From CAYFMP01 sp964344215 (lineage in GTDB: Bacteria; Pseudomonadota; Alphaproteobacteria; Rhodospirillales; Casp-alpha2), in the NCBI GenBank assembly GCA_964344215.1, contig CAYFMP010000014.1, positions 1 through 64,000 on the forward strand: DNA of 64,000 nucleotides, read 5' to 3'. Positions 55,129 to 64,000 of this stretch are shown here, piece after piece. The position numbers and the translations under genes were made by a program. Below the pieces are notes generated by a model. The model saw only the letters and a program-made list of their open reading frames with translations, was not told the origin of the DNA and did no database searches. Position 1 is the first letter of the stretch; each line of letters opens with the position of its first letter.

Positions 55129-56385
55129 ATGTCCTACGTGGTCGTTGGCGCCGGACCGGCCGGCGTCGTTGCGGCGGAAACCCTGCGCAGATTGGATTCG
55201 AAAAGCGACATCGTGCTGATTGGCGACGAACCGGAGCCGCCGTATTCGCGGATGGCCATCCCCTATGTGTTGACCGGCAAGGTCGCCGAGTCGGGCACCT
55301 ACCTGCGCAAGACCGACAACCACTATGAAGACCTCGGCATCGAGATCGTCGAGGACCGTGTTGTCGGCGTGTCGCCGGAGGACGGCACGCTGGAGTTGGC
55401 CGGCGGCGGCACCCGGGCCTTCGACAAGCTGTTGATCGCCACCGGCGCCACCCCCATCAAACCGCCGGTCGCCGGCCTCGACCTCGCCGGCGTCCACCAT
55501 TGCTGGACCCTCGAAGACGCCAGGCGCATCGCCGAGCTGGCCGAGGAAGGTTCCGAGGTGGTGCTGATGGGGGCCGGTTTCATCGGTTGCATCATTCTCG
55601 AAGCCCTGGTCCTGCGCGGCGTCAAGCTGACGGTCGTCGAAATGGGACCGCATATGGTGCCGAGGATGATGAACGAGACCGGCGGCGTCCTGCTCAAGCG
55701 CTGGTGCGAGCAAAAGGGCGTCGTCGTCCATACCTCGACCCGGGCGACCGCCGTCGGGGCGGCCGAGGGCGCCGATGCCGCCGATGCCGCCGCCCTGTCG
55801 GTGTCGCTGGACAACGGCGAAACGGTGCCGGCCCGGCTCGTCGTCGTCGCCGCCGGGGTCAAGGCCAACACCGATTTCCTCGACGGCAGCGGCATCGAGA
55901 TCGACGGCGGCATCGTCGTCGACGACCACCTCGAGACCTCGGCCGACAACGTCTACGCCGCCGGCGATTGCGCCAAGGCCCCGGATTTCGCCGGCGGCTG
56001 GTCGGTCCACGCTATTCAGCCGACCGCCGTCGACCAGGCCCAACTGGCCGCCATCAACATGGCCGGCGGCGACGTCGCCTCGAAGGGCAGCCTGGCGATG
56101 AACGTGCTCGATACCTTAGGACTGGTCCTGACCTCGTTCGGTCAGTGGCAGGGGGTCGAGGGTGGCGAGCATGCCGAAGTTGTCGACCGAGCCAACTTCC
56201 GCTACACCCGCCTCGAGTTCGAGGGCGACCGCCTGGTCGGCGCCCTGACGCTGGGTCGGACCGAACACGTCGGCGTCCTGCGCGGGCTGATCCAAACGAA
56301 GACGGGGCTTGGGCCCTGGAAGGAAAAACTCATGAAGAACCCGGCCCGAATCATGGACGCCTACGTCGCCACCACCCATGTCTGA
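55129..56385 (+). CDS. aorC: FAD-dependent NAD(P) oxidoreductase subunit (AorC-like)
   Basis: 418 residues from the ATG at 55129, preceded by ACGGAGGAG. Two dinucleotide folds: VVVGAGPAGVVAAE at the start for FAD, and VVLMGAGFIGCIILE near 147-161 for NAD(P)H. The FAD motif VYAAGDCAKAPDF is at about 280. It resembles NADH oxidase/rubredoxin reductases and probably passes AOR electrons to NAD+. It lies 89 bases after aorB. Confidence 0.88.
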   Translation: MSYVVVGAGPAGVVAAETLRRLDSKSDIVLIGDEPEPPYSRMAIPYVLTGKVAESGTYLRKTDNHYEDLGIEIVEDRVVGVSPEDGTLELAGGGTRAFDKLLIATGATPIKPPVAGLDLAGVHHCWTLEDARRIAELAEEGSEVVLMGAGFIGCIILEALVLRGVKLTVVEMGPHMVPRMMNETGGVLLKRWCEQKGVVVHTSTRATAVGAAEGADAADAAALSVSLDNGETVPARLVVVAAGVKANTDFLDGSGIEIDGGIVVDDHLETSADNVYAAGDCAKAPDFAGGWSVHAIQPTAVDQAQLAAINMAGGDVASKGSLAMNVLDTLGLVLTSFGQWQGVEGGEHAEVVDRANFRYTRLEFEGDRLVGALTLGRTEHVGVLRGLIQTKTGLGPWKEKLMKNPARIMDAYVATTHV

Positions 56386-56388
56386 ACC

Positions 56389-56640
56389 ATGAGAGTTCGT
56401 ATCAAGCTCTACGCCACGCTCGGCAAGTATCTGCCCGACGATGCCGAAAAGAACGAGGCCGATCTCGAGATCGCCGAAGGATCCGATGTCGCCGGCATCA
56501 CCGCCCGGCTCGGCCTGCCCGACGAAATGTGCCACCTGGTTCTCGTCAACGGCGCTTTCGTGGCGCCGAGCGAACGCCCGACCCGTCAGCTCGAGGACGG
56601 CGACCACCTGGCGATCTGGCCGCCGGTGGCGGGGGGATAG
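56389..56640 (+). CDS. aorD: MoaD/ThiS-family sulfur carrier (AorD-like)
   Basis: 83 residues with a ubiquitin-like fold and the essential C-terminal Gly-Gly (WPPVAGG). KLYATLGKYLPDDAE and LEDGDHLAIWPPVAGG match MoaD proteins that feed sulfur into the pterin dithiolene. Its place 3 bases after aorC suggests a dedicated carrier for the W cofactor of AOR, as in Aromatoleum. Confidence 0.88.
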   Translation: MRVRIKLYATLGKYLPDDAEKNEADLEIAEGSDVAGITARLGLPDEMCHLVLVNGAFVAPSERPTRQLEDGDHLAIWPPVAGG

Positions 56641-56645
56641 GGGCG

Positions 56646-56939
56646 GTGTCCGAAGAAGCCGTCGTCGAAAAGGAGATGGGGTTGTCGCACGCGGATTTCT
56701 TCCGCACCATCGCCAATGCTTTGGGCACCGACGCCTTCGAAACGACGGCCGACGGTGTCACGCTCGATGAGGAGGGACGCCGCCTGAGCATTACGCTGGG
56801 GCCCGAATCGGAGCGCCGTATCGCGCTGCTGTCGATTCCGGTAACGCCAGTGACTCTGAGATTCATTGGGTATCCGGAAGACGAAATCGCAAGGCGCCTC
56901 AAGAAATTCGACCAGACCTTCAAACGCGGTGGCGGTTGA
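56646..56939 (+). CDS. Small conserved-looking protein at the end of the AOR operon
   Basis: 97 residues, GTG start 5 bases after the aorD stop. Sequence begins MSEEAVVEKEMGLSHADFFR and continues with short strands such as ADGVTLDEEGRRLSITLG and VTLRFIGYPEDEIARRLKKF. No cysteines and no membrane segment. I do not recognise a family. Tight placement suggests a function in AOR assembly or cofactor handling; that is inference only. Confidence 0.65.
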   Translation: MSEEAVVEKEMGLSHADFFRTIANALGTDAFETTADGVTLDEEGRRLSITLGPESERRIALLSIPVTPVTLRFIGYPEDEIARRLKKFDQTFKRGGG

Positions 56940-57020
56940 GCCGGCGACGTCAAGCTGCGCGCGATCGTTGATTATCCCAGCCGTGGCGGGAATAATGTAA
57001 AGGTATTCAAGGCGGTAGAC

Positions 57021-57899
57021 ATGTTGCGAAGCCTGCTCGCAGTTGTGATCCTCGCATTGACGCCGGGCTCGGCGGCGGCCCTGCACGGCGAAGTGCCGAT
57101 ACAGCTCAAGTCCATTCAGATTCTGGTGATGATGGACGGCAACGTTCGCGCCCGGCTGCCGGTGACGGTGTATGCGGCACTCAACAAGGAGGAGGACGTC
57201 GTCCAGTTCTGCCGGGTCGATCGGGCCATCCGCAAGGTTGTTCGCAACGAGATGGAGCTCAATCCGGTGACCTGGAAGGACGGCCACCTCGACTACAAGA
57301 AGTTTTCCGAACGCATCGTGTGGATCGAACGCGTCATCGAGCAATCGGTGATCAGAGGCGTGATCGCCCACCTCTTCCTGCTACCGGGGGAAATGCCGAT
57401 CGGCCAGGGAACCTCGATCACCCGGCTTCAGGGCACCCATCCCGCCTGCATGAGCCTGAAGGGGTTCCCCAAGGAGCTTGGCGCATATTTGCGTCTGCTC
57501 AACGTTCCCGAAGCCGCCGCTAGGAAAAAGCAGGCGCCGGCCAAGGAGCACGTCGTCCATCCGGCTTTCCGCAAGGAAGAGAAAGCGAAAACCGAGGAGG
57601 CCCAGGCCCCGGCGGCCGATCGGCAGCAGGCCGAGGCGCCTCGCAAGTCGTTGTTCGAGACGCCCGACCTCGCCAAGCAGTTCGAGGAACGAAACAAGCC
57701 GCCGGAAACGAAGGCGCCCAGGGACGACGGCGTGCCGGTGTGGTTCATCGTCGTCGCCGGCATCGGCGGTTTCCTGCTGGCCGGCGGGCTGGTCTGGTTC
57801 GCCGTTGCCGGCGCCCGCAAGCGCAGGAAGGGCGACGGCGAGAACGAGGAGGATGAGGAGGACGAGGAGAGCTTCGAACCCTTCGACGCCAAGGAATGA
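57021..57899 (+). CDS. Exported single-span membrane protein with acidic tail
   Basis: 292 residues. A signal peptide (1-20, ending SAAA) is followed by a folded periplasmic part (about 22-165) with strand-rich character (IQLKSIQILVMMDGNVRARL). A charged Lys/Glu/Ala/Pro linker (about 175-230), a transmembrane helix (about 236-258: VPVWFIVVAGIGGFLLAGG), and a very acidic cytoplasmic tail (ENEEDEEDEESFEPFD) complete it. Family unknown. The folded part recalls FliL-like domains weakly. Confidence 0.7.
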   Translation: MLRSLLAVVILALTPGSAAALHGEVPIQLKSIQILVMMDGNVRARLPVTVYAALNKEEDVVQFCRVDRAIRKVVRNEMELNPVTWKDGHLDYKKFSERIVWIERVIEQSVIRGVIAHLFLLPGEMPIGQGTSITRLQGTHPACMSLKGFPKELGAYLRLLNVPEAAARKKQAPAKEHVVHPAFRKEEKAKTEEAQAPAADRQQAEAPRKSLFETPDLAKQFEERNKPPETKAPRDDGVPVWFIVVAGIGGFLLAGGLVWFAVAGARKRRKGDGENEEDEEDEESFEPFDAKE

Positions 57900-57965
57900 C
57901 GCCGAGGCCATGATAGGCCGGGATACCGGGTGCGACGAACGGCTAATGCTTCGCGCGTCCCTCTC

Positions 57966-59324
57966 TCAGCGTTTGGCGTAGGGGTTCTTGCCTTTGCGCG
58001 CGAACAGCCGGATCGGTACTCCGGCCAGACCGAAATGCTCGCGCAGCCCGTTGATCAGGTAACGAGAATAGCTCTCCGGGAGTTTCTCGGCGCGCCCGGA
58101 AAACAGAACGAAAGTCGGCGGCCGGGTCTTGGCCTGCGTCATGTAGCGCAATCGGATGCGTCGCCCGCCGACGACCGGCGGCGGATGGGCCTGGGTCATG
58201 ACGTCGAGCCAGCGGTTCAGCTCGCCGGTCGGGACACGGCGGTTCCAGGTGGCGTGAACGCCGATCACCGCCGGCATCAGCTCGTCCATACCCTTGCCGG
58301 TCTTGGCCGAACAGGTGACGACGGGAATTCCGCGCGCCTGCGGCAGCGAAGTCGCCAGCCGGTCATCGAGGCGCCGAAGCGCCGCCTTGCGATCGGTGGC
58401 AATGTCCCATTTGTTGACGGCGAGGACCAGCGCCCGGCCCTCCTCGATCACCTGGCGGGCGATGGTCAGGTCCTGTTTGTCGAGCACGGCATCGGCGTCG
58501 AGCACCAGGACGACGACCTCGGCGTAGCGGATGGCGCGCAGCGTGTCGCCGGCCGACAGGCCCTCCAGCCTCTCCTTGACCCGCGCCTTGCGCCGCAGCC
58601 CCGCCGTATCGACCAACCGGATCGCCCGTCCCTCGAACTCCCAGCTCAGCGACACCGCGTCGCGGGTGATGCCGGCTTCCGGGCCGGTCAACATCCTGTC
58701 GTCGCCGACGAGACGATTGACCATGGTCGATTTGCCGACGTTGGGACGGCCGACGATGGCCAATTGCAGGGGACGGCCGGGCTCGTCGTCATCCTCGGCC
58801 GTGCCCGGCGAGGCGTCGTCGTCCGGCGGTTGGGGCGAGAACGGCGCCAACGCGTCGTAGAGGTCGCTCAAGCCCTCGCCGTGTTCGGCCGACACCGGCA
58901 GTGGGTCGCCGAGAGCCAGCGCGTAGGCCTCCAGTTGGCCGGCCTGGCCGGCTCCGCCCTCACACTTGTTGGCGATGACGATGACCGGGATGTCGCGGGC
59001 CCGCAGCCACTCGGCGAAATGTTCGTCCATCGGCGTAACGCCGGCCCTCGCGTCGATCAGGAACAGCGCCACGTCCGCTTCGTCCAGCGCGCGTTCCGTT
59101 TGCCGCTGCATGCGGCCCTCGAGGGTTTCGTCCGAGGCGTCCTCCAGGCCGGCCGTGTCGAACAGCCGAAACCTGAGGTCGGCGAGACGGCCTTCGCCTT
59201 CGCGGCGGTCGCGGGTGACGCCGGGCTGGTCGTCGACGATGGCGTGGCGGGTGCCGGTCAGCCGGTTGAACAGGGTCGACTTGCCGACGTTGGGACGGCC
59301 GATGACGGCGACGGAGAAAGACAT
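57966..59324 (-). CDS. der: GTPase Der (EngA)
   Basis: 452 residues. Double-GTPase needed for 50S subunit maturation. Two G domains: GRPNVGKSTLFN (9-20) with DTAG, NKCE; and GRPNVGKSTMVN near 190 with DTAGLRRKARV and NKWD. The C-terminal KH-like domain (about 360-452) ends with PIRLFARKGKNPYAKR. It follows bamB on the same strand with a 47-base gap. Confidence 0.96.
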   Translation of the reverse strand: MSFSVAVIGRPNVGKSTLFNRLTGTRHAIVDDQPGVTRDRREGEGRLADLRFRLFDTAGLEDASDETLEGRMQRQTERALDEADVALFLIDARAGVTPMDEHFAEWLRARDIPVIVIANKCEGGAGQAGQLEAYALALGDPLPVSAEHGEGLSDLYDALAPFSPQPPDDDASPGTAEDDDEPGRPLQLAIVGRPNVGKSTMVNRLVGDDRMLTGPEAGITRDAVSLSWEFEGRAIRLVDTAGLRRKARVKERLEGLSAGDTLRAIRYAEVVVLVLDADAVLDKQDLTIARQVIEEGRALVLAVNKWDIATDRKAALRRLDDRLATSLPQARGIPVVTCSAKTGKGMDELMPAVIGVHATWNRRVPTGELNRWLDVMTQAHPPPVVGGRRIRLRYMTQAKTRPPTFVLFSGRAEKLPESYSRYLINGLREHFGLAGVPIRLFARKGKNPYAKR

Positions 59325-59371
59325 GGTACCCTGACAAAACCGTTTACGCGCGGGGCGGCGACCGGCGGGGT

Positions 59372-60757
59372 CTAACGATAGGCGACCAGCTCCGCATCAT
59401 CCGCCAGGAAATAGACGCTGCCGTCGGCCACCACCGGCGGCACCGAAACCCCGTCCGGCATCTCGACCGAACCGAGGATACGGCCGTCATAGGGCGAAAC
59501 GGCCAACGCTTCGCCGTTCGAACCGGCGATGATCAGGCGGTCGCTGGCCAGAATGGGACCGGTCCAGATGATCGGGTCTTCCAGGTCCTCGGGATCCTCG
59601 AAACGGGGCAGCGCGCGGACCCAGAAGATGCGACCGTCGTTTCGCGAGATGCAGGCGATCTCGTTGTCGTTGGTGAGCAGGAAGACGTAATCTCCCGCCA
59701 CCCACGGGTTCTCGAGGCCGCCGATCTCGCGGTCCCATAGACGGCGGCCGGTTCGAAGGTCGATGGCGGCGGTCAGGCCGGCGTGGCTCATGGCGATAAC
59801 CCGGCCGCGGTCGATCACCGGGCGGCCGCGGATATCGGCCAGCGTCGACACAGCATCGGTGCGGCGCACGGTGAGCAGCGAGTCCTGCCACAGCACCCGG
59901 CCGTTCTCCGCCTTCAGCGCCACCAGCTCGCCCGACGAGTAGGCGACGACGACGACGCCGGCGTCGACGGCCGGGCTGGCGCTTCCCAGAACGCTGGCGG
60001 TTTCGCTGATCCCGGAGTGGGTCCACAGCCCTTCACCGGTCTCGGCGTTAATGGCGAACAACCGATTGTCCACCGTCTGCGCGAATACCCGTCCGCCGCG
60101 CACGGTAGGCGCCGCGCGCATCGGCGCGCCGACATGTTCGCGCCAGACGACGGCCCCGCTTCCGGCGTCGAGGGCGATCACCTCGGCGAAACCGGTCGTC
60201 GCATAAAGACGACCCCGCTCGAAGGCGAGGCCGCCGTTGATATGGCCGTCGTCTTCGTCGTCCGGAGTCAGTTCGGTCTCCCACAGGAGACCGCCGGTGG
60301 CGGTGTCGTAGGCGCTGACCGTGGCGCGGGCGTCCATCGCGAAAATCCGGCCGCCGACGACGACCGGAGAACTGCTGAGGCGTTCCTCGTCGTCGCTGCC
60401 GGCGCCGATGTCGACCGACCAAGCCTCGTTCAAGGCCTGTCGAACTTCGATGTGGTGCATGGCATGGTTGGCGTATCCGCCCGACTGCGGCCAGCCGGCG
60501 TTGGCGAAGGGGGCCGGCAGCAGAATAGCCTTGCCGGCCAGGCCCGGATCGGGCGACAGGCTGCGCTGGTTGGCCAGGACCGATATGCGTTCGCCCGGAA
60601 GCGGCGGATCCTCGTCGGTGTCGATGTAGTCGCTGATCGTGGAGCAGGCGCTTAAGCCCAACGACACGGCGATAACGGCCAACAGACCGGGATGCAAACG
60701 GGCGCGCGCCCACCGTGAAGGACTGCCGACGCTGCGATTTCGATTTCGTTTGTGCAC
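59372..60757 (-). CDS. bamB: Outer-membrane assembly lipoprotein BamB
   Basis: 461 residues. The lipobox LSAC (near 35-38) follows a basic leader. Repeated PQQ-type blades are visible (GGLLWETELTP, GAVVWREHVGAP, GEGLWTHSG, GRVLWQDSLL, GRRLWDREIGG, GRIFWVRALP), giving an eight-blade-type propeller. As part of the BAM complex it helps insert beta-barrels. The order yfgM-bamB-der is conserved in proteobacteria. Confidence 0.92.
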   Translation of the reverse strand: MHKRNRNRSVGSPSRWARARLHPGLLAVIAVSLGLSACSTISDYIDTDEDPPLPGERISVLANQRSLSPDPGLAGKAILLPAPFANAGWPQSGGYANHAMHHIEVRQALNEAWSVDIGAGSDDEERLSSSPVVVGGRIFAMDARATVSAYDTATGGLLWETELTPDDEDDGHINGGLAFERGRLYATTGFAEVIALDAGSGAVVWREHVGAPMRAAPTVRGGRVFAQTVDNRLFAINAETGEGLWTHSGISETASVLGSASPAVDAGVVVVAYSSGELVALKAENGRVLWQDSLLTVRRTDAVSTLADIRGRPVIDRGRVIAMSHAGLTAAIDLRTGRRLWDREIGGLENPWVAGDYVFLLTNDNEIACISRNDGRIFWVRALPRFEDPEDLEDPIIWTGPILASDRLIIAGSNGEALAVSPYDGRILGSVEMPDGVSVPPVVADGSVYFLADDAELVAYR

Positions 60758-60764
60758 GGCGGAC

Positions 60765-61427
60765 CTACTTCCCGATGATCGTCAGCAACTCGGCGGCGCG
60801 CGAGCGGATTCCCGACGGCGCCGTGGCGTCGGTCGACAGACCCGAAAGCAGGTCGTGGGCGCCGCTGGTGTCGCCTTTTGCCAAAGCGACCAGCGCCGAT
60901 ATCTCGCGGGCGCTGTGGCGCCACGGGTTGTCTTCGGTGTCGATGGCGGCAATGCGGCCGACCAGCGGGCCGCCGACGCCGATGCTGTTCAACTCCTGCA
61001 TGGCGCCGAGAACGACCGCCATATCGCGATAAACGGCGTTGAGGGAGCTGTCGTCGGCCAATCCCACGTAAGCACCGGCGGCGCCCGCCGCGTCGCCGGA
61101 TTTGGCGAGCAGCCCGGCGACCCGAAACCGCGCCAGCATGGCGTAGCCGCCGCCCGCCTCGTCGGCGATCCCCTGAAAGGCGGCCAGCGCCTGTTCGGTG
61201 TTGGCGGCGGCGGCCAGTCCGACGGCCGCCGCGAACCGCTCGCCCTCGGCCGAGCGGGCGTTGATGTCCCAGCTCCGCCAGCCTTGAAAGCCGGCAACGC
61301 CCACCACGAGGACGAGGGCGGCGGCGGAAACGTACTTGCCGTATGCCTTCCAGGCCTTGTGGAGCTGCTCCTGACGGAGCTCGTCGTCGATCTCCTGAAA
61401 CAGGGCATCGTTGGGTTGATCGGCCAC
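60765..61427 (-). CDS. YfgM-like membrane-anchored TPR protein
   Basis: 220 residues: a charged N-terminus (DALFQEIDDELRQEQL), one membrane helix (about 32-48) and a periplasmic helical-repeat region with alanine-rich TPR-like units. YfgM binds SecYEG and periplasmic chaperones. It is directly upstream of bamB (7-base gap) in the conserved cluster. Confidence 0.85.
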   Translation of the reverse strand: MADQPNDALFQEIDDELRQEQLHKAWKAYGKYVSAAALVLVVGVAGFQGWRSWDINARSAEGERFAAAVGLAAAANTEQALAAFQGIADEAGGGYAMLARFRVAGLLAKSGDAAGAAGAYVGLADDSSLNAVYRDMAVVLGAMQELNSIGVGGPLVGRIAAIDTEDNPWRHSAREISALVALAKGDTSGAHDLLSGLSTDATAPSGIRSRAAELLTIIGK

Positions 61428-61589
61428 GTCCTACTCCCTTCCACCCGCCCGCCCCTTTGTTGGGCGATCGCATGGCGGCGTTCCTTCAAGTCGTCAAGGG
61501 CCGTCTTGAGCGCGGCCCGACGGGGGGTAAATTATCGCCAGCGTGAGCGGAACGCAAACATCTCGCGCCGTCGACCGGGTTCGGGTCGG

Positions 61590-62144
<555 letters not shown>

Positions 62145-62342
62145 GGTCTGTCCTCGTTTCACGAATTCGCATTGTCGCCGGGGCGCTGTTTACCACCTCG
62201 CGGGCGGCCGCGAAACGCCAAAATCGCGCGGCCGCTGCGGGCGGCGCCTTAACCGCTCCTTAACCTTGGATCGGCAATATCGATCGGGTACCGTCAGGTG
62301 TCCCGGCTCAAGGCCGGGCCTGGCGGTCCGGGAGACCCGCTG

Positions 62343-62657
62343 ATGCGCTCTATCGCCGTCATCGCCTGCATTGTCCTGCTGTCCGGTTGCGAACTCGCCG
62401 CCGGCGTCGAATCGGTGACTTTGATGGCGTCCGAGAAGACCTTGAGCGACCACATCATCTCCTTGAGCAGCGGCAAGGACTGCTCGTGGGTACGGCGCGA
62501 GAAGGGGCTGCACTACTGCAAGGAAGACGAGCCGCTGATCCGTCCCAACATCTATTGCTACAACACGCTGGGCCGCGTCACCTGCTACGACCGGCCGGAC
62601 CCTTATGGCGGCGGCCAGCAAAAGGTCGGCGACAACGAACACAACATGGCCAAGTGA
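62343..62657 (+). CDS. Small lipoprotein with conserved cysteines
   Basis: 104 residues from the ATG at 62343. The signal MRSIAVIACIVLLSGC is a clear lipobox (LSGC, Cys at 16). The mature part has four further Cys (DCSWV, HYCKE, YCYN, TCYD), suggesting two disulfides. No named domain. It is located between the thioredoxin-fold gene (divergent) and a Sel1-repeat gene. Confidence 0.75.
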   Translation: MRSIAVIACIVLLSGCELAAGVESVTLMASEKTLSDHIISLSSGKDCSWVRREKGLHYCKEDEPLIRPNIYCYNTLGRVTCYDRPDPYGGGQQKVGDNEHNMAK

Positions 62658-62756
62658 CGGGGCGGCCACGGGATATCTCCCCGAAAGCCCCGGTTCTCCC
62701 TCCGCCAAGCCATTTCAATCTGTTTTCACCGAGCGCAAGCGGGTAAACAATCGACC

Positions 62757-63479
62757 ATGCGCGTGCTCTTCCTATTGCTGATCGTCGCCATCCTCGGCGT
62801 CTCGGGATTTGCCGCCCATGTGTTCTTCGGCGGTATCGACCAACGCGACCTCGAGCTGGAACTGGCCGCCTACCAGAGCCGCATCGAGGCGCTGTTGCCG
62901 GCGGCCGAGAAAGGCGACGTCGAGGCGCAGTACGCGGTTGCCGAGCTCTACCGCTACGGCAGAGCGCACACCCAAGACCTGGCGGCGGCCAGGAAATGGT
63001 ACGAGAAGGCGGCCGGCCAGGGGCACGTGGACGCCCAGTTCAAGCTGGGCGAGATCTACGAGCACGGCCTGGGCACCAGACAGGATCACGCGCGGGCAGC
63101 GGAGTGGTACGCGCTGGCCGCGCGTCTCGGGCGCCATGTCGAGGCCGAGTTCGCGCTCGGCAATCTCTATTTTCACGGTCGCGGCGTTGCCCACGACTAC
63201 GGACAGGCCATCGACCGGTACCGCCGGGCGGCCCGTCGCGGGCATCCTGTGGCGCAGCACATTTTCGCCAGAATGCTGGACCAGGGATGGGGCATCGATC
63301 GCGATCCGATCGAGGCCTACAAATGGTACACGCTGGCGCTTCGCGATGCCGGCCGCATCGAGGCCTACGACCCGGAACTCGACACTGCGACGGCGCGCCA
63401 GCGCCTGGCCGAGGAGATGAACCGCGACCAGATCGAGAGCGCCGAACGCGCCGCCGAGTCCTGGAAACCGGTCCGCTAG
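62757..63479 (+). CDS. Sel1-like repeat membrane-anchored protein
   Basis: 240 residues. An N-terminal membrane helix (1-20) is followed by Sel1/TPR repeats of about 36 residues, each with AxxWYxxAA-type motifs: ARKWYEKAAGQGHVDAQFKL, AAEWYALAARLGRHVEAEFA, AIDRYRRAARRGHPVAQ, and AYKWYTLAL. Such solenoids act as adaptor platforms in the periplasm. The stop codon lies at the edge of a palindromic repeat that may end the transcript. Confidence 0.87.
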   Translation: MRVLFLLLIVAILGVSGFAAHVFFGGIDQRDLELELAAYQSRIEALLPAAEKGDVEAQYAVAELYRYGRAHTQDLAAARKWYEKAAGQGHVDAQFKLGEIYEHGLGTRQDHARAAEWYALAARLGRHVEAEFALGNLYFHGRGVAHDYGQAIDRYRRAARRGHPVAQHIFARMLDQGWGIDRDPIEAYKWYTLALRDAGRIEAYDPELDTATARQRLAEEMNRDQIESAERAAESWKPVR

Positions 63480-63536
63480 AGCAATATCCGATTAGCTTGA
63501 ACCAATCAGGCTCAAGCCAATCGGATTTACTTGCTC
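63479..63536. repeat. Palindromic intergenic element, copy A
   Basis: A 58-base imperfect palindrome: GAGCAA...TTGCTC at the ends, ATCCGATT with AATCGGAT inside, and GCTTGA with TCAAGC near the centre. It resembles the mobile palindromic intergenic elements common in alphaproteobacterial genomes. Confidence 0.7.
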
Positions 63537-63551
63537 CATTTTCCATTGAAT

Positions 63552-63615
63552 TAGAGCGGTGTAATCCGATCGGATGGAACCGTTCACTGATTCCAACCGA
63601 TCGGAAGCCGCTCTA
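63552..63615. repeat. Palindromic intergenic element, copy B
   Basis: A 64-base palindrome with ends TAGAGCGG and CCGCTCTA and the inner arms AATCCGATCGG and CCGATCGGAA. It is only 15 bases from copy A, of the same general design (GAGC ends, CCGAT core) but a different sequence. Confidence 0.7.
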
Positions 63616-63700
63616 GGATTCACTCTATTGACCCGGCCGGGCGCTTGGCGCACGATCCGCCGGGGTCTGCACCGACCCGTTGGCAGGGTAACAAAACACC

Positions 63701-64000
63701 ATGAAACCACGTTTTCTGGTCATCGACGGATACACCAAGGCGGCCCGCGACGAACTCGAAGCGGGCGGCGCCACGTTGGCTTGCGAGCAGTACCGGAAGA
63801 TGCTGGAACAGGCCTGTCCCGGGGCCGAATGCGACATCCTGTTTCCGAGCGACCCCGGCGCCCGGCTGCCCGAGGGTGCCGAGCTGTCGAAGTACGACGG
63901 CATCGCCTGGACCGGGTGCAGCCTGACCGTTTTCGACGATACGGCCGAGGTGGCCGGCCAAATCGAATTGGCCCGGGCCGGCTTCGAGGCCGGCGTGCCG
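63701..64000 (+). CDS. Class I glutamine amidotransferase domain protein (partial)
   Basis: First 100 residues of a gene that runs off the window. Begins MKPRFLVIDGYTKAARDELE; YDGIAWTGCSLTVFDD near 68-82 resembles the glutaminase domain of GMP-synthase-like amidotransferases, where that loop forms the oxyanion region. The catalytic Cys-His-Glu lie beyond the window. The upstream 85 bases contain no clear promoter. Confidence 0.75.
   Translation, partial: MKPRFLVIDGYTKAARDELEAGGATLACEQYRKMLEQACPGAECDILFPSDPGARLPEGAELSKYDGIAWTGCSLTVFDDTAEVAGQIELARAGFEAGVP

Overview
The window is high-GC DNA from an alphaproteobacterium, most likely a free-living Rhodospirillales-type organism. The evidence is gene content and order: aroK-aroB next to a CorC-like transporter and divergent from xerD, the aerobic cobaltochelatase pair cobS/cobT, prsA-argJ-mutT near secA, a PAS_5 protein, a DUF2889 protein, an RHH_4 protein, and yfgM-bamB-der. 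It is a scaffold with two 10-base N gaps (24967 and 31034), so it is probably a metagenome or draft assembly. At the first gap the 2-hydroxyacid dehydrogenase gene appears mis-joined through a 28-base exact repeat.

Layout. 1-8.9 kb: rpmB, an NHL protein, a PAS protein, a metallophosphoesterase, a TauD-type dioxygenase, cobT-cobS, a J-domain protein, an RHH regulator and DUF2889. 9-11.8 kb: a TetR regulator with a visible promoter and operator, then a two-subunit B12-dependent acyl-CoA mutase whose substrate-pocket residues differ from methylmalonyl-CoA mutase. 11.8-18.9 kb: CBS protein, CorC-like transporter, aroB, aroK and, divergently, a tiny membrane protein, a large exported protein and xerD. 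18.9-25.8 kb: a TRAP transporter operon with an amidase, and a glyoxylate/hydroxypyruvate reductase. 25.9-38.1 kb: malyl-CoA lyase, accA, a coiled-coil membrane protein, secA, a VOC protein, a low-GC orphan, DUF2927, prsA, argJ, mutT and cinA.

38.2-39.7 kb is the most unusual stretch. A tRNA-Leu(UAA) gene is split by a 240-nt group I intron of Azoarcus type, inserted between U34 and A35, the same site as in cyanobacteria and plastids. It is followed by a low-GC HEPN-type gene pair and then by a second, intronless, degraded 3' half of tRNA-Leu(UAA). That arrangement looks like a small genomic island at a tRNA attachment site.

39.8-52.4 kb: LpxR-type lipid A deacylase, a cyclic-nucleotide-binding-domain protein, an enolase paralogue translationally coupled to a small-molecule kinase, a candidate small RNA, a SLC13-type permease, an orphan CheB, and serC-serA behind a near-consensus promoter. 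52.5-56.9 kb: an operon matching the bacterial tungsten aldehyde oxidoreductase AorABC-D arrangement (four-cluster ferredoxin, AOR, FAD oxidoreductase, MoaD-like protein) plus a small unknown protein, preceded by a strongly structured leader that may occlude the first ribosome binding site. 57-64 kb: an acidic-tailed membrane protein, der-bamB-yfgM, a thioredoxin-fold protein, a small lipoprotein, a Sel1-repeat protein, two adjacent palindromic intergenic repeats, and the start of a class I glutamine amidotransferase cut by the window end.

Metabolically the window points to acyl-CoA/B12 chemistry (mutase, cobaltochelatase, malyl-CoA lyase, AccA, glyoxylate reductase), import of organic acids or amides by TRAP, and aldehyde oxidation by a W/Mo enzyme. 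All functions are read from sequence and memory of the families; no searches were run.
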